Made by a program: the position numbers and the translations under genes | Source of the DNA: Sistotremastrum niveocremeum HHB9708 | Taxonomy: Eukaryota > Basidiomycota > Agaricomycetes > Sistotremastrales > Sistotremastraceae | Reading direction: 5' to 3' | Assembly (NCBI GenBank): GCA_001630475.1 | Contig: KV419404.1 | Span: 230,225-294,224, forward strand | DNA length: 64,000 bases | Shown here: positions 11,281 to 20,447 of the stretch, piece after piece | How the letters are laid out: every line of letters begins with the position of its first letter | Numbering within the stretch: position 1 is the first letter of the stretch | The notes under the pieces: generated by a model | The model's input: the letters and a program-made list of their open reading frames with translations, nothing else | The model's database searches: none | Told to the model about the DNA's origin: nothing

Positions 11281-11729
11281 CGCCCTCAAATGGTTCTGCG
11301 CACGTGTGCGTCGTCCGTGGCGCATTCTCCAAAGTCAACACAGTTAAGCCATCCCTTGTCTGCCTGTCAACAACACTTCATTCATGTCTCATTAGAGGCC
11401 TCGTGGTATTTGCCACCTTCACTCCTTTGCCACGCAATGTGTTGGCCTGCTTGACCAAAGGCACTTTTGCTGTGGCGAAATGATAGCTCTGAGGCCGATT
11501 GGCCTCCCCGTCAGCCCACTCTAGTACCCAATTGGTTTTGTAGGCCAAGGGAAAACACGCTGTGCGTCTTGCAGCCTTCTTAGATTCTGACAACACACCC
11601 CACCCATCTCAGTCTCCTCGCAATTGTTGCGTTTAACCCATGTTTTCAACATTGCTATATAAGATAATACTAGATCGAAATAAAGAACCAGTCGACAGCT
11701 TCTTGCATCCGCACGAGAGGGATCCCTCT
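11281..11729. other. Convergent spacer, ZIM17 / SDR copy 2
   Basis: A 449-bp stretch without a recognisable gene. It must contain both 3' untranslated ends. Open frames here show no family resemblance. Confidence 0.5.
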
Positions 11730-12718
11730 TCAAAGTTTTGCCGGGATGCGGCTGCCACCGCTCAAACGGAAAGTGTCTCCATTGACGTAGGGGCACTCGA
11801 TGATCCACTTGACAGTTCTCGCAAACTCATCCGGTTTACCGATTCGTGTTGGGAAGACGAAGTGTTTTTTCATGGCTTGTATTGCTTGCGGTGAAGCATG
11901 TGCTGTCATGCCAGTGGCAAAAGCACTAGGCGCGATGCTGTTGACGCGAATACCATATCTCCCCAAGTCTCGAGCCATAGGCAATGTCATTGAACGGATG
12001 GCGCCTTTTGAGGCGACATAAGCTGTTTGGCTGCCTTGACCTTCGAACTGGCGAGTGAAGTGGTTAAGGAAGTGAGCGTGGTAGTACGTGAAGGATTCGC
12101 TCACCGCTTCCGAACTAGAGACCATGATGATTACGCCACGCTCTTCATCAGACCCTTCGGGATCGACTTTGATGAGATGCTGACATGTTAGACGTGCTAG
12201 ATTGAACGTTCCTGTACAGATGGTGAGAACTTCAGAATGCTTGAATTCCTTGCAATCATACCGTTCAGATTAACATCCAGAATTTTGTTCCACGCCTTGA
12301 GTGGATGCGGTGTTCCGTCGCTTTTCACCATCTTGCAAACAGATCAGCTCTAATCAGACTGGAAAATCTGTCACAGCGACCTTTGCCAACATCGCGATGC
12401 CTGCACACGTTATGACTCCACCAAGAGGTGCTCTGGTCGACTTTGCCCACTCTATCGTCTTGTCGATAGCGTCTTGGATTTGATCGACCTTCGTGACATC
12501 GACTTTAAAGAATGCCACCCGTGAAAATCCATCAAAGCCGCCGTCTGGCATCCTCAAATCGAGCACTGAGATGAAGGCTCCCGATTCGTGTAAGGCTTGG
12601 ACAGTCGCCAGCCCGAGCCCTGACGACCTTGGCGGCGATAATCAACTGGTGAGATTCGGAGAACTGATAGACCGTCATACCCTCCTGAGACGATGAAGGT
12701 GCGATTGGCAATCTTCAT
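11730..12718 (-). CDS. Short-chain dehydrogenase/reductase, HSD10-like (copy 2)
   Basis: Close paralogue of the SDR at 9557-10548 with the same intron plan. Landmarks are MKIANRTFIVSGG at the start, FFKVDVTKVDQIQDAIDK, VITCAGIAML, IIMVSSSEAV, and the catalytic segment AYVASKGAIRSMTLPMARD. RYGIRVNSIAPSAFATGM and the end GDTFRLSGGSRIPAKL follow. The catalytic Tyr and Lys are present. It converges with ZIM17. The tandem arrangement with ZIM17 trapped between the copies suggests local duplication. Cofactor and fold are known for the family; the substrate is unknown. Confidence 0.87.
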
Positions 12719-13030
12719 GACAGTTTGTGAGGTTCGCTGGTTGATGGGCAAGACGGAGAGTCTCGGGCAGGCGTATAGCTTTTAAAGCATGTGCGATATG
12801 GGGGCGCATGCGCGCAAGGGTCCATATAATGCTCCGATGGATCTGTGTGCATTAAGATATATGTGGTCCCTGGGGTGGCGTCGCCGCTTAGAAAGTGCTC
12901 CGAGATAGCTCCCGACTAAGCGCTAAGCGCCAAGCGCCAAGCTATAAATGGGCTTCTCTTCATTTTCGATCACAGCTGCTACAAAGCTGTCTCAAAAGAC
13001 ACTCGATTGATGAGGGATTGGCGTACATAC
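12719..13030. other. Spacer upstream of SDR copy 2 with short tandem heptamers
   Basis: No gene is seen. Around 12913-12941 there is a run of near-identical heptamers (variants of CTAAGCG / CCAAGCG), followed by a TATAAAT-like string. The ERG7-like relic begins just to the right. Confidence 0.45.
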
Positions 13031-13450
13031 ACTTCGTCTCTGAACGTAAATACCATTTGAGCGTGGTCACTCGTCACCACGAGCGAAAGAGACTCGGCAG
13101 CGAATCGGGTTGCTCGAGTGAAAGAATGATGCTTTTTTGGGCTTCTGATTAGGTTTAATGCAGTCTAATGTCTTCCGCGTGACGCGCCCTGGGATATAGA
13201 CATGAGCCGAAGAATTCATCGAAAAGAAAAGCACGACTCGCCCGATATATTGTTTGCAACAATTTGGGTAGTGCTTCTTGGATACTGAGAGTGCCGGCAC
13301 CGCTGGGGTGTACTAGTACTCGGGACAATTCGTACTCGATCACAATATTGCCTAAGACCGCGACTCATTTGCATTTAAGTTGAGTTGACGATATAAAACA
13401 CACCGAAGACTTATACCACCGGCGCCCATCCACATTGAGTCCCAACCCTG
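13030..13450 (-). pseudogene. Fragment of oxidosqualene cyclase (ERG7-like) gene
   Basis: This block aligns by eye, exon and intron alike, with the intact cyclase gene at about 20890-21260. Shared segments include GCGTGGTCACTCGT-like sequence, GTGACGCGCC, CATGAGCCG, AATTTGGGTAGTGCTTCTT and TTGCCTAAG. The minus-strand translation keeps KKHYPN and RVTRK pieces but is broken by frame changes and stops, and only about a fifth of the gene is represented. The right end (about 13425-13450) resembles a distant part of the cyclase gene (near 21755), which suggests rearrangement. It is a host-gene relic, not a working cyclase. Confidence 0.8.
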
Positions 13451-13539
13451 CTAGCAATGTTCATTCAAGTTCCGCGCCAGCGAATCCGTTCCCTCTGAGC
13501 GGCACCGGCCCATACGTCTCGAGAAATTTATGTCTGCTT

Positions 13540-14393
13540 GAACACTCGTTCTGATATTCGGTGGCATAGGAGCTGTCATATCAGATGCAAGGCCACTAGG
13601 CGGAATTGCATTGATCTCATGGCAAATAGCCCGGGTCGCGAGCCATTGGGAGAGTCATGGAATAGATGGCTACTCTGGAAGCAGCACAAATTTGGCAGGG
13701 GTCTTCCTTCGACTACACACGCATATTACATCGATGAGCGTCCTTGAGCTAAGAGGAAGACTTACGACGACATAGATGACCACGATGACAATCACGCCTC
13801 TCTCTACGTCAGGAGTACTCAGGACCTTCCGGCGCGACCTTTAGTGGGTGAGGATATACATATCGACGAAGGTCGAATGTTCCTGGAAATCGCGAATTGA
13901 GGATGAGTTTAGAGAATCCAGTATGTCTCGAACCTGTCAGGTTTACGGCAACTTTATGCCCGAGGCGGAATTCCCCACGTCAAGGGAGTGGGTGCTTCCG
14001 TCAACCTGGATCATCGCTGAGCGAAATCATACAAGAATGACCCCCTTGGTACGTCACCTTCGCAGCGGTTCCAACTCTAGCACAATGAATAATATCTCCT
14101 GGAGGACCTTTGCTCTTCGCGGCCCATGCCACTGCCTCATCGACCGCTTCTTGGATCTACTCGATCTTCATGATGTTATTGTGAAGAAAGCTTCACGAGG
14201 AATCCCCTCAGAGTCATTCCGTGAAGGCTTAAGATCCAACACAGCAAGATAAGCCCCTGCTTCATGCAGATTTTCAACCGTGGCGAGTCCGAGACCAGCA
14301 GATCAGTAGCATCGAGATGAGCTCGTCATATCTTCCCTCGAAACTTGTTACGAACCCGCCGGATATGATAAACGTGCGACCAGAGATCTTCAT
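13540..14393 (-). pseudogene. Decayed third copy of the HSD10-like SDR
   Basis: The start region still reads MKISGRTFIISGG (ATG at 14393), then SAGLGLATVENLHEAG, AYLAVLDLKPS, EAVDEAVAWAAKSKGPPGDI and IHCA. Farther down SMTLPMARD survives. Between these there are in-frame stops and frame changes, the acceptor before SAGLGLAT is lost, and the segment with the catalytic Tyr is not readable; after PMARD the frame hits stops. It is therefore a pseudogene of the family represented by the intact genes at 9557 and 11730. It lies directly beside the cyclase fragment. Confidence 0.82.
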
Positions 14394-16341
14394 CGATGTC
14401 TTGCCAGACGAGTACAGTTGTAGCGTTGGCCCGTGACAGTCCAGCTTCGTTCAGGCAATCGAGTCCGGCGACCATTGGAATATCACGTTCAAGTTGGAGT
14501 TTCCCCAGACGCTGCTTAGTCAGCTGTTCTGGTTCCGTCCAACACTTCGCTCGATATTTAACTTTGGGCTTTTACCGCTTATATTCGTGCTCACACGTCG
14601 CTGGTCGCTAGGAAAGCCGTCAAGAATGGTTCACTCATGAAGAACATCATTGTTTCTGCTCCGAGGACGAGTAAGACGACCCATTGTCTTCTTTTCGTCT
14701 CTCATTGGAACAATTTAGCCCATACATGGACTCGTTGGACGCGGATAATGGAGCAATATGTTAGTCAATGCTCTCTCATCAATCCTCTTTCCAAGCCAAA
14801 TCGACCGGTCCGAATGAAAAGCCAGCAATCGCGCTTGAAAACGAAACTTTCGAGCCGATCACAGTTGGGACATAGTCGTAACCTCGGTGAGCCAAAGGTT
14901 CTCGCGTCGGCACCTTCCATGCTTGATTGTATCGAATGTTTAGACCCGGGAAACAAGCAGACGCGACTGTAGCAAGAAGCGAAAATGCAATGCTCTCCTG
15001 TATGGATTTTGCCCTCACGACCTGCCCACGCATTTGCTGATCATAAGGCTTAGCTAGATTGCTACCTAGATGGGTTTCATGAATGTCTATCCGGTACGAT
15101 CCCTCTATGTTAGAATTGCTGTCGCTTGACCTTGTTGGATAGCCAACGATTCACGCCCTCCCCCTCTTCCGAGCTCAAGCACCGAAAGTGAGTCTTTGTA
15201 TTCGTGTCTCAGTCTCTCTGCTCTACAAACTGATCGCACTCTCTAGTGCGATTTTATATCATGCGCTTGGGGTGTTGCCGCATAGCCTCCCAGCCTTCCG
15301 TTTCGTTCCCCTCAACGACGAATAACGGCCTTGAACCCATGCGTCCCTATTCTCGAGCGCAACTTCTCTGAAAGCTTCTCATGCGTTGGCCTTCTGCATC
15401 TGGCTCTCAGTCCTCCGAGTCTCCTGGATCTTGAGCTGCATATACGAGGCTGCGTTGTCCTATTCGGCTGGCTGACTTCTGACTCGGCACCACTCCTGCA
15501 ACAGCTCATCGACAGTTCTTACGCCATCGCCATGGTTTACAGATACGGAATGGCCCAAGTATACTGATGTGCAACTATTCGGGCTCTGATCTCTTCGCTG
15601 CGCCGTTGTCGCCTCGTTTTAGCTTTCGGACCTGTCTACTCCAAATCGAATATAACTGTGGCTGTAATAGAAGCGACACATGCTCTTCCAGCACGTTCGT
15701 CCTGAAGTCTGTTCTGATTCTGAAGAGACTCGGATCTGTTCACTGCCGTTATTCGGCTTTGCGAGGCCTCAATTTAAGATTTTATTCGCTGGCGCTAAAA
15801 ACTGCCTTTCGAGCCCGAGAACAAGATCCATCGTTGTCTCTTTCTATTGGCGCTTCGACGCTCTGTCTCTTCAGTCTTGGTATCATAAAGCGTATTTGAG
15901 TCAGGCACGGGCTCAGTCGATCGGTGCGGCACGAATTATGCGATCCGACTTGCTTCCGCTAGCGCCAAACCCTCGGTTCGGGTTTGTTTATTATGGGTTG
16001 GCCACTCGGATGCAAATTCTGTGGAACGGCAACTTCGTGGCTGGTCATGTTAACGCTCTATCTTGCAACTTCAGTCGTATACGGCAAAATTTAGGCGCAT
16101 ATATGACCCCCTAGTGATCGCGACTTTGTCGATAGTCTTGTTGCGCATCAGTATCTTACGCCTATACTCTGAATAAAAATATTGCGTCGAGTCGATATAC
16201 GCACTGGAAGGGGATTCGAACCGTCTACTCAGTGATGCGAGGAGTTTGAACCGTGTTCCATTTCAAGATCGGGTTGGGTCTGGGATTTACCGAAGTCACT
16301 TCAACCTTCCTTTACCCCCACACCCTTCACCACCCTCAACC
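14394..16341. other. Gene-poor accessory stretch
   Basis: About 1.9 kb with no gene I can name. A minus-strand open frame at 14779-15033 (phrases such as FSSAIAGFSFGPVDLAWKED) has a protein-like composition but no recognised family and may be another relic. The rest, including open frames at 15567-16114, shows nothing supportable. Confidence 0.45.
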
Positions 16342-18540
16342 ATGGAACAAGACAACAACATGCTTCTCATACACGAACAGCAAGACCATCAAGATAATTT
16401 GACCGCAGTAGATCGTCAGAGGATGACGTTCTTAGCAGAGCTCACCCTCCTCCACCAGCGCTGTGTGGCAGAAAGGGGCGAACCTATTCCCTCGCATTGG
16501 CTCGAGGATTTTCCGGGATACGAACAGACCGGTACGTATATCTTTCGAATGATACGAGATTTTATCTGAGATGTCTGCTGAAGATGATACCTATTTTACA
16601 TGGCGGATCCGGCTGATGAAGTATCTATCAGAAGGCATCCGCATCAATCACGACTATCCTCCAGAGAATCTACCAACAGAACCAATAGAGGGCGCAGAAG
16701 GAGCAGAAGAGGCAGAAGAGGCAGAAGGAACAGAAGGAACAGAAGAGGCAGAAGGAGCAGAAGAAGCAGCGGGAGCTGAGGGAGTAGAGGCACGAGAAGT
16801 ACCAGAAGGGCCGGTGATGCCGAGCTTATGGCAGGCAATGCCCAGCGAACTCATCCGGGAGGTACTACGAATCCCTGCTGAGCAGGGCATGGCCGAAGGG
16901 CTTTCGTCGAAAGCCCACACAAAATGGCATTTATTGATACTGACGTGAGTGGCTTCGTTGTGATACATGTACTCGCAAGTCTGAACTGACATTTCGTAGG
17001 ACCACTAGATGGCTCGAAGTCGCACTCGACTTCAAGACGCTTTGGGCTGCAATCGACTTCACCCAACCCGACGCGCTCGTGGCCGCTATACGAGATTTTT
17101 GCCAGAACACGCCAATCACCCACATCCGACACGACATCAGCTCGCTGGAGGTCAACAATCTCGAAGATCTGCGAACAGAGATCGGGGTTGACCCGGAGAA
17201 CGTAACCGATCTCTCATTGACGCTCAATCTGAGTCAGATTCAGGTCTTCGAAGAATTCCTGCACCTTGCCAACTCGCCTCTTACGCGCACGCGTCTTACC
17301 ATATCCTGCCGATGCAGCTGTTCCCGCTCTCCAAACCACTGCACCCATTCTAATTCAACTCTTTCTCTCCCAATTCCATACTCCCCTCTACGCGTCGCTC
17401 TCTCCAGCCTTGGATGGGTGTAATGACCTTCAAGACCTATCAATCAAAACCCTAGATCTTGCAAAGATGACACCAACCACTCTCATTCTCACCTTGAAGA
17501 ATCATTGCCATCTCAGGATCTTCCGCGCGGCGTTCCAGCCCCAATCGAGGCCGATGATTGCTCCAGAAGCCGAAGCCGCGATCGAGGCGGCCGAGCTTCC
17601 GCAACCCGGAGACGACAAGATCGTTCTCGATTGCCTCGAGTATCTCGGGCTTGGCGCGCTTTCAAGAAGAGACGTCGATACTACACTTAGACCATTCACC
17701 TTCCGGACTCAACACAAGGTGGAACTGCTCGTTCTGCCCGAAGATTTTGTCAATCACGACGGCGATCTTGAGTCGCAATTCCTCCTCCCCACCGTCTTAC
17801 ACCCTCACATGGCACGAGCGTCCTATCTAAAAGTCACGACGAGGCACGCATTGATGACCGTTACCTATGGCAATGCTGACTTCACGCATACCATCTTTGG
17901 TGTCTCGCTATACGGAGTCAGGCATAGACGCCCACGTGCCGGCGCCTTGCACTGGCCATCCCGAACGTGCGAAGAGATCGCTCAGCGTTTCCAGAGCGTC
18001 GAGTTTGTCGAAGTATATGGCATTTTACCGAGCGCGGAGCAGTGGCGTCTTCTCCTCGAGAACGTGGTCCACCACAGCCACCTTGCCGTCTTCGGGTCAA
18101 CGGCGGATGAGCTTTTGCCTCTCCTACGCCATAATCCTCATTTAGGGCACGGAATCCGGGAAATACGGTTATGGCTTCTAGACTACGACGATCCCCTCAA
18201 CCCAGACCTCCCTGACCCACCGGATGAAGTCATCGATCAGCACATGGCAAGAGCTGAAGATTTTGCGACCCTAGCGAATGCTTTCTTCAGGGTCAACAAT
18301 AAACAGGCAAATCCCGTGTCGACATTAACAACACGCTTTTATTCGAACAACGCCGAGAGATTGGTGGAGGGTGAAACGCAATCGACCGAATTGTCAGCTG
18401 CTGATACAAGGACAATATTTCCCGCCCAAAATCTCAACGAGGATGGTTGGATTGAAGATAGTCCGTGGTACTGGACTTGCCTCCCTCCCGATGCCGTCAC
18501 AGTGTATCCGGATCCCCGAGTATCATTCTTAACGGACTAA
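16342..18540 (+). CDS. F-box-like protein with acidic Glu/Ala repeat
   Basis: Start MEQDNNMLLIHEQQD at 16342. Introns 16532-16583 and 16945-16999 are clear (joins T-DDTYFTWRIRL and LT-TRWLEVALDF). After a low-complexity tract of Glu-Ala/Gly/Thr repeats comes an F-box-like helix, AMPSELIREVLRIPAEQGM, then a TRWLEVALDFKTLWAAIDF block typical of agaricomycete F-box/LRR-like proteins. In such proteins the F-box binds Skp1 of an SCF ubiquitin ligase. The reading frame must shift near 17290-17410. A 115-nt intron at 17293-17407 with a CTAAT branch-like site fits the phase, but its donor (GTCTTA) is weak, so a frameshift is the alternative. The C-terminus ends DPRVSFLTD. Target unknown. Confidence 0.65.
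16690..16795 (+). repeat. GCAGAAGRRG-type short tandem repeat inside the F-box-like gene
   Basis: Imperfect repeats of GCAGAAGAG / GCAGAAGGA units encode alternating Glu-Ala-Glu/Gly/Thr. The unit is a multiple of three, so length changes keep the frame. Confidence 0.8.
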
Positions 18541-19184
18541 TGGTTACTCTCTCCCTTGAGGTGTGGCGAGTTCAAGCCTCTGGATGGTGTGCCGCTACCA
18601 TGGCCAACTGTCTTCTTTCTTCATTCCTTCATATACTATTTTATAAGCTAAGCAGTGCCAGTCACTTTTATTACTACATACTGTATTACACGCATTTGTT
18701 TTGTGAATAACACGCCAAACTCGACATAAAACATGTCATGAGATGATTGAAGCTTCCGAAAATATATATTGTGCCGGACGCAAGGTTATACAGAAGGGAA
18801 CAAGCATTCCACTGCTCCTCCGACCGTTGAACCAACTTGAATGTCAGGCAGGCTGGGGACCGCTTTAATGGGAGAGGTCAACATGACACTGTCAGCCATC
18901 GGTCACTCCAGGAATACTAAGTTACGCACTGGATGCAACGTTAGACGAGAACACGATGATAGTACGAGAAGACTTATCGAGGAAAGAATTGCGCCGCTGG
19001 AAACTCTGAGTTAAGTGATAAAATCCGAGAAAAATTGGGGCGCACCTGGTCGATACGAATACATACGATGCGGAGCGATTCAGAGAGGCTCACTAGACTC
19101 TTGATGCATCAGTTAACGCGAAAGGAATGGGCAAAGAACCCAGCTTACTGTTGATGGCCATGAGCCCTTCGATCTGCTGTGTAC
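18541..19184. other. Spacer 3' of the F-box-like gene
   Basis: AT-richer 3' flank of the gene ending at 18540, then unremarkable sequence. I see no gene or RNA. Confidence 0.45.
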
Positions 19185-19397
19185 GACTCACCTTCATGTC
19201 AACATAACTGGCACGACTCTCCCCACACGGAAAATGACCGCAGCGTGCCCGGCCACGACAGTAAACCTGTCGCCGTGTTTCCAACATCGCTACGGCCATC
19301 ACCGTTTGCGAGCGAGAGCGGCAAAAACAAGGAGCTGATACTGGGATCAGCTGTAGTGATGGAAGAGGGAAGAGAATGGAGAGTAGGAGTTCCAAAT
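19185..19397 (+). repeat. Left arm of a ~210-bp imperfect inverted repeat
   Basis: Its reverse complement matches 19915-20125 at roughly 85% by eye. Shared words include CATAACTGGCACGACTCTC, ACGACAGTAAACCTGTCGCC, CTGGGATCAGCTGTAGTGAT and GAATGGAGAGTAGGAGTT. The arms also share open reading, which is a by-product of the similarity. Confidence 0.85.
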
Positions 19398-19914
19398 TTC
19401 GAGTGAATAATATGGCCAGCGAGACATTCCGTGAGTCGGCACTTGAAAAACAAGGTTTGACCTAGAAAAGAATTCAGTCAAGGGTGAATAAAGTGCATTA
19501 TACCAACGAGTTCTAGAAAAGACGTTCCAGGATATTCTGGTCGAATTGGCGTGTATAGGCTCGCACTGTTTAGATGCTAGTCGTCGAGCAAGGCGTCGAA
19601 GAAGCTTGGAAGCTGAGTTCGAATTCTTGCGCTGCCCTGGTAGCAGATCGTTAGCGCCGAACGTTCTATAGCAGCTTCTATAGCATTTTACATAGCACTC
19701 TCTCTAGCACGCTCATCAAGCACCTCTTTCATGAGCGCTGCAGGAGTTTTCATCCCGCTTCGACCAGAAAAGACTAGCTGCTCTTACTCTTGACGTCGTT
19801 GTTAGGATGCACTGATATCCGTTCCTTCCAATTATCCTGAATCATCCAACGCGATGCGCGAACTATGCTTGTCCGGTGTCGGGCTCAATTTCGATGCTAT
19901 ATGGTCCAAACTGC
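19398..19914. other. Loop between inverted-repeat arms
   Basis: About 520 bp with no recognisable gene. It contains short TATAGCA/ATAGCA repeats near 19670-19715. Confidence 0.5.
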
Positions 19915-20125
19915 ATTTGAAACTCCTACTCTCCATTCTCTCCCCTCTTCCATCACTACAGCTGATCCCAGTACCAGCTTCTTGTTTTTGCCACTCTCAC
20001 TCGCCAACGGTGGTGGCCGTTGCGGTGTTTGATACACGGCGACAGGTTTACTGTCGTGGACGGGCGCGGCGCGGTCATTTACCGTGTGGAGAGAGTCGTG
20101 CCAGTTATGTTCAGATGAAGGTCAG
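19915..20125 (-). repeat. Right arm of the ~210-bp imperfect inverted repeat
   Basis: Reverse-complement partner of 19185-19397. Divergence is spread along the arm as point changes with very few indels. Sequence outside the arms stops matching at both ends. Confidence 0.85.
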
Positions 20126-20447
20126 TCGATCCACAGAGGCAGCCACGATATTGTGGGAGAGACGTTGTTCCTGGTCCGGTACGTCGCATAGCTCTCTCAC
20201 CTGCATTCTCTCTGGGTCTGAGTACTGTCTCCACAGTTGAGACGACAGGAATCAGTCCACCTCGCGCTAAATTTTGAGTGCGCAAAGGGTTCCAAATGGT
20301 GCCAGACGCAGATGTGTCATGCTTCCTACATTGAAATCAGACTGAGGCCATTAATGATGCGCCAAAACATCGTCCATTCTCCCAGGGACTCCCATTCCAA
20401 ACAGAGGGGACCGCTGGTAATCGGACGAAGTGATTTATTAGTACGCC

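Noticed and set aside
16200-16260. tRNA-like string GGGATTCGAACC
   Set aside because: It resembles a T-loop complement, but no matching acceptor, D or anticodon stems could be folded around it.
16644-16992. Leu- or Ser/Ala-rich minus-strand frames opposite the acidic repeat
   Set aside because: Mirror translations of the tandem repeat, with no domain.
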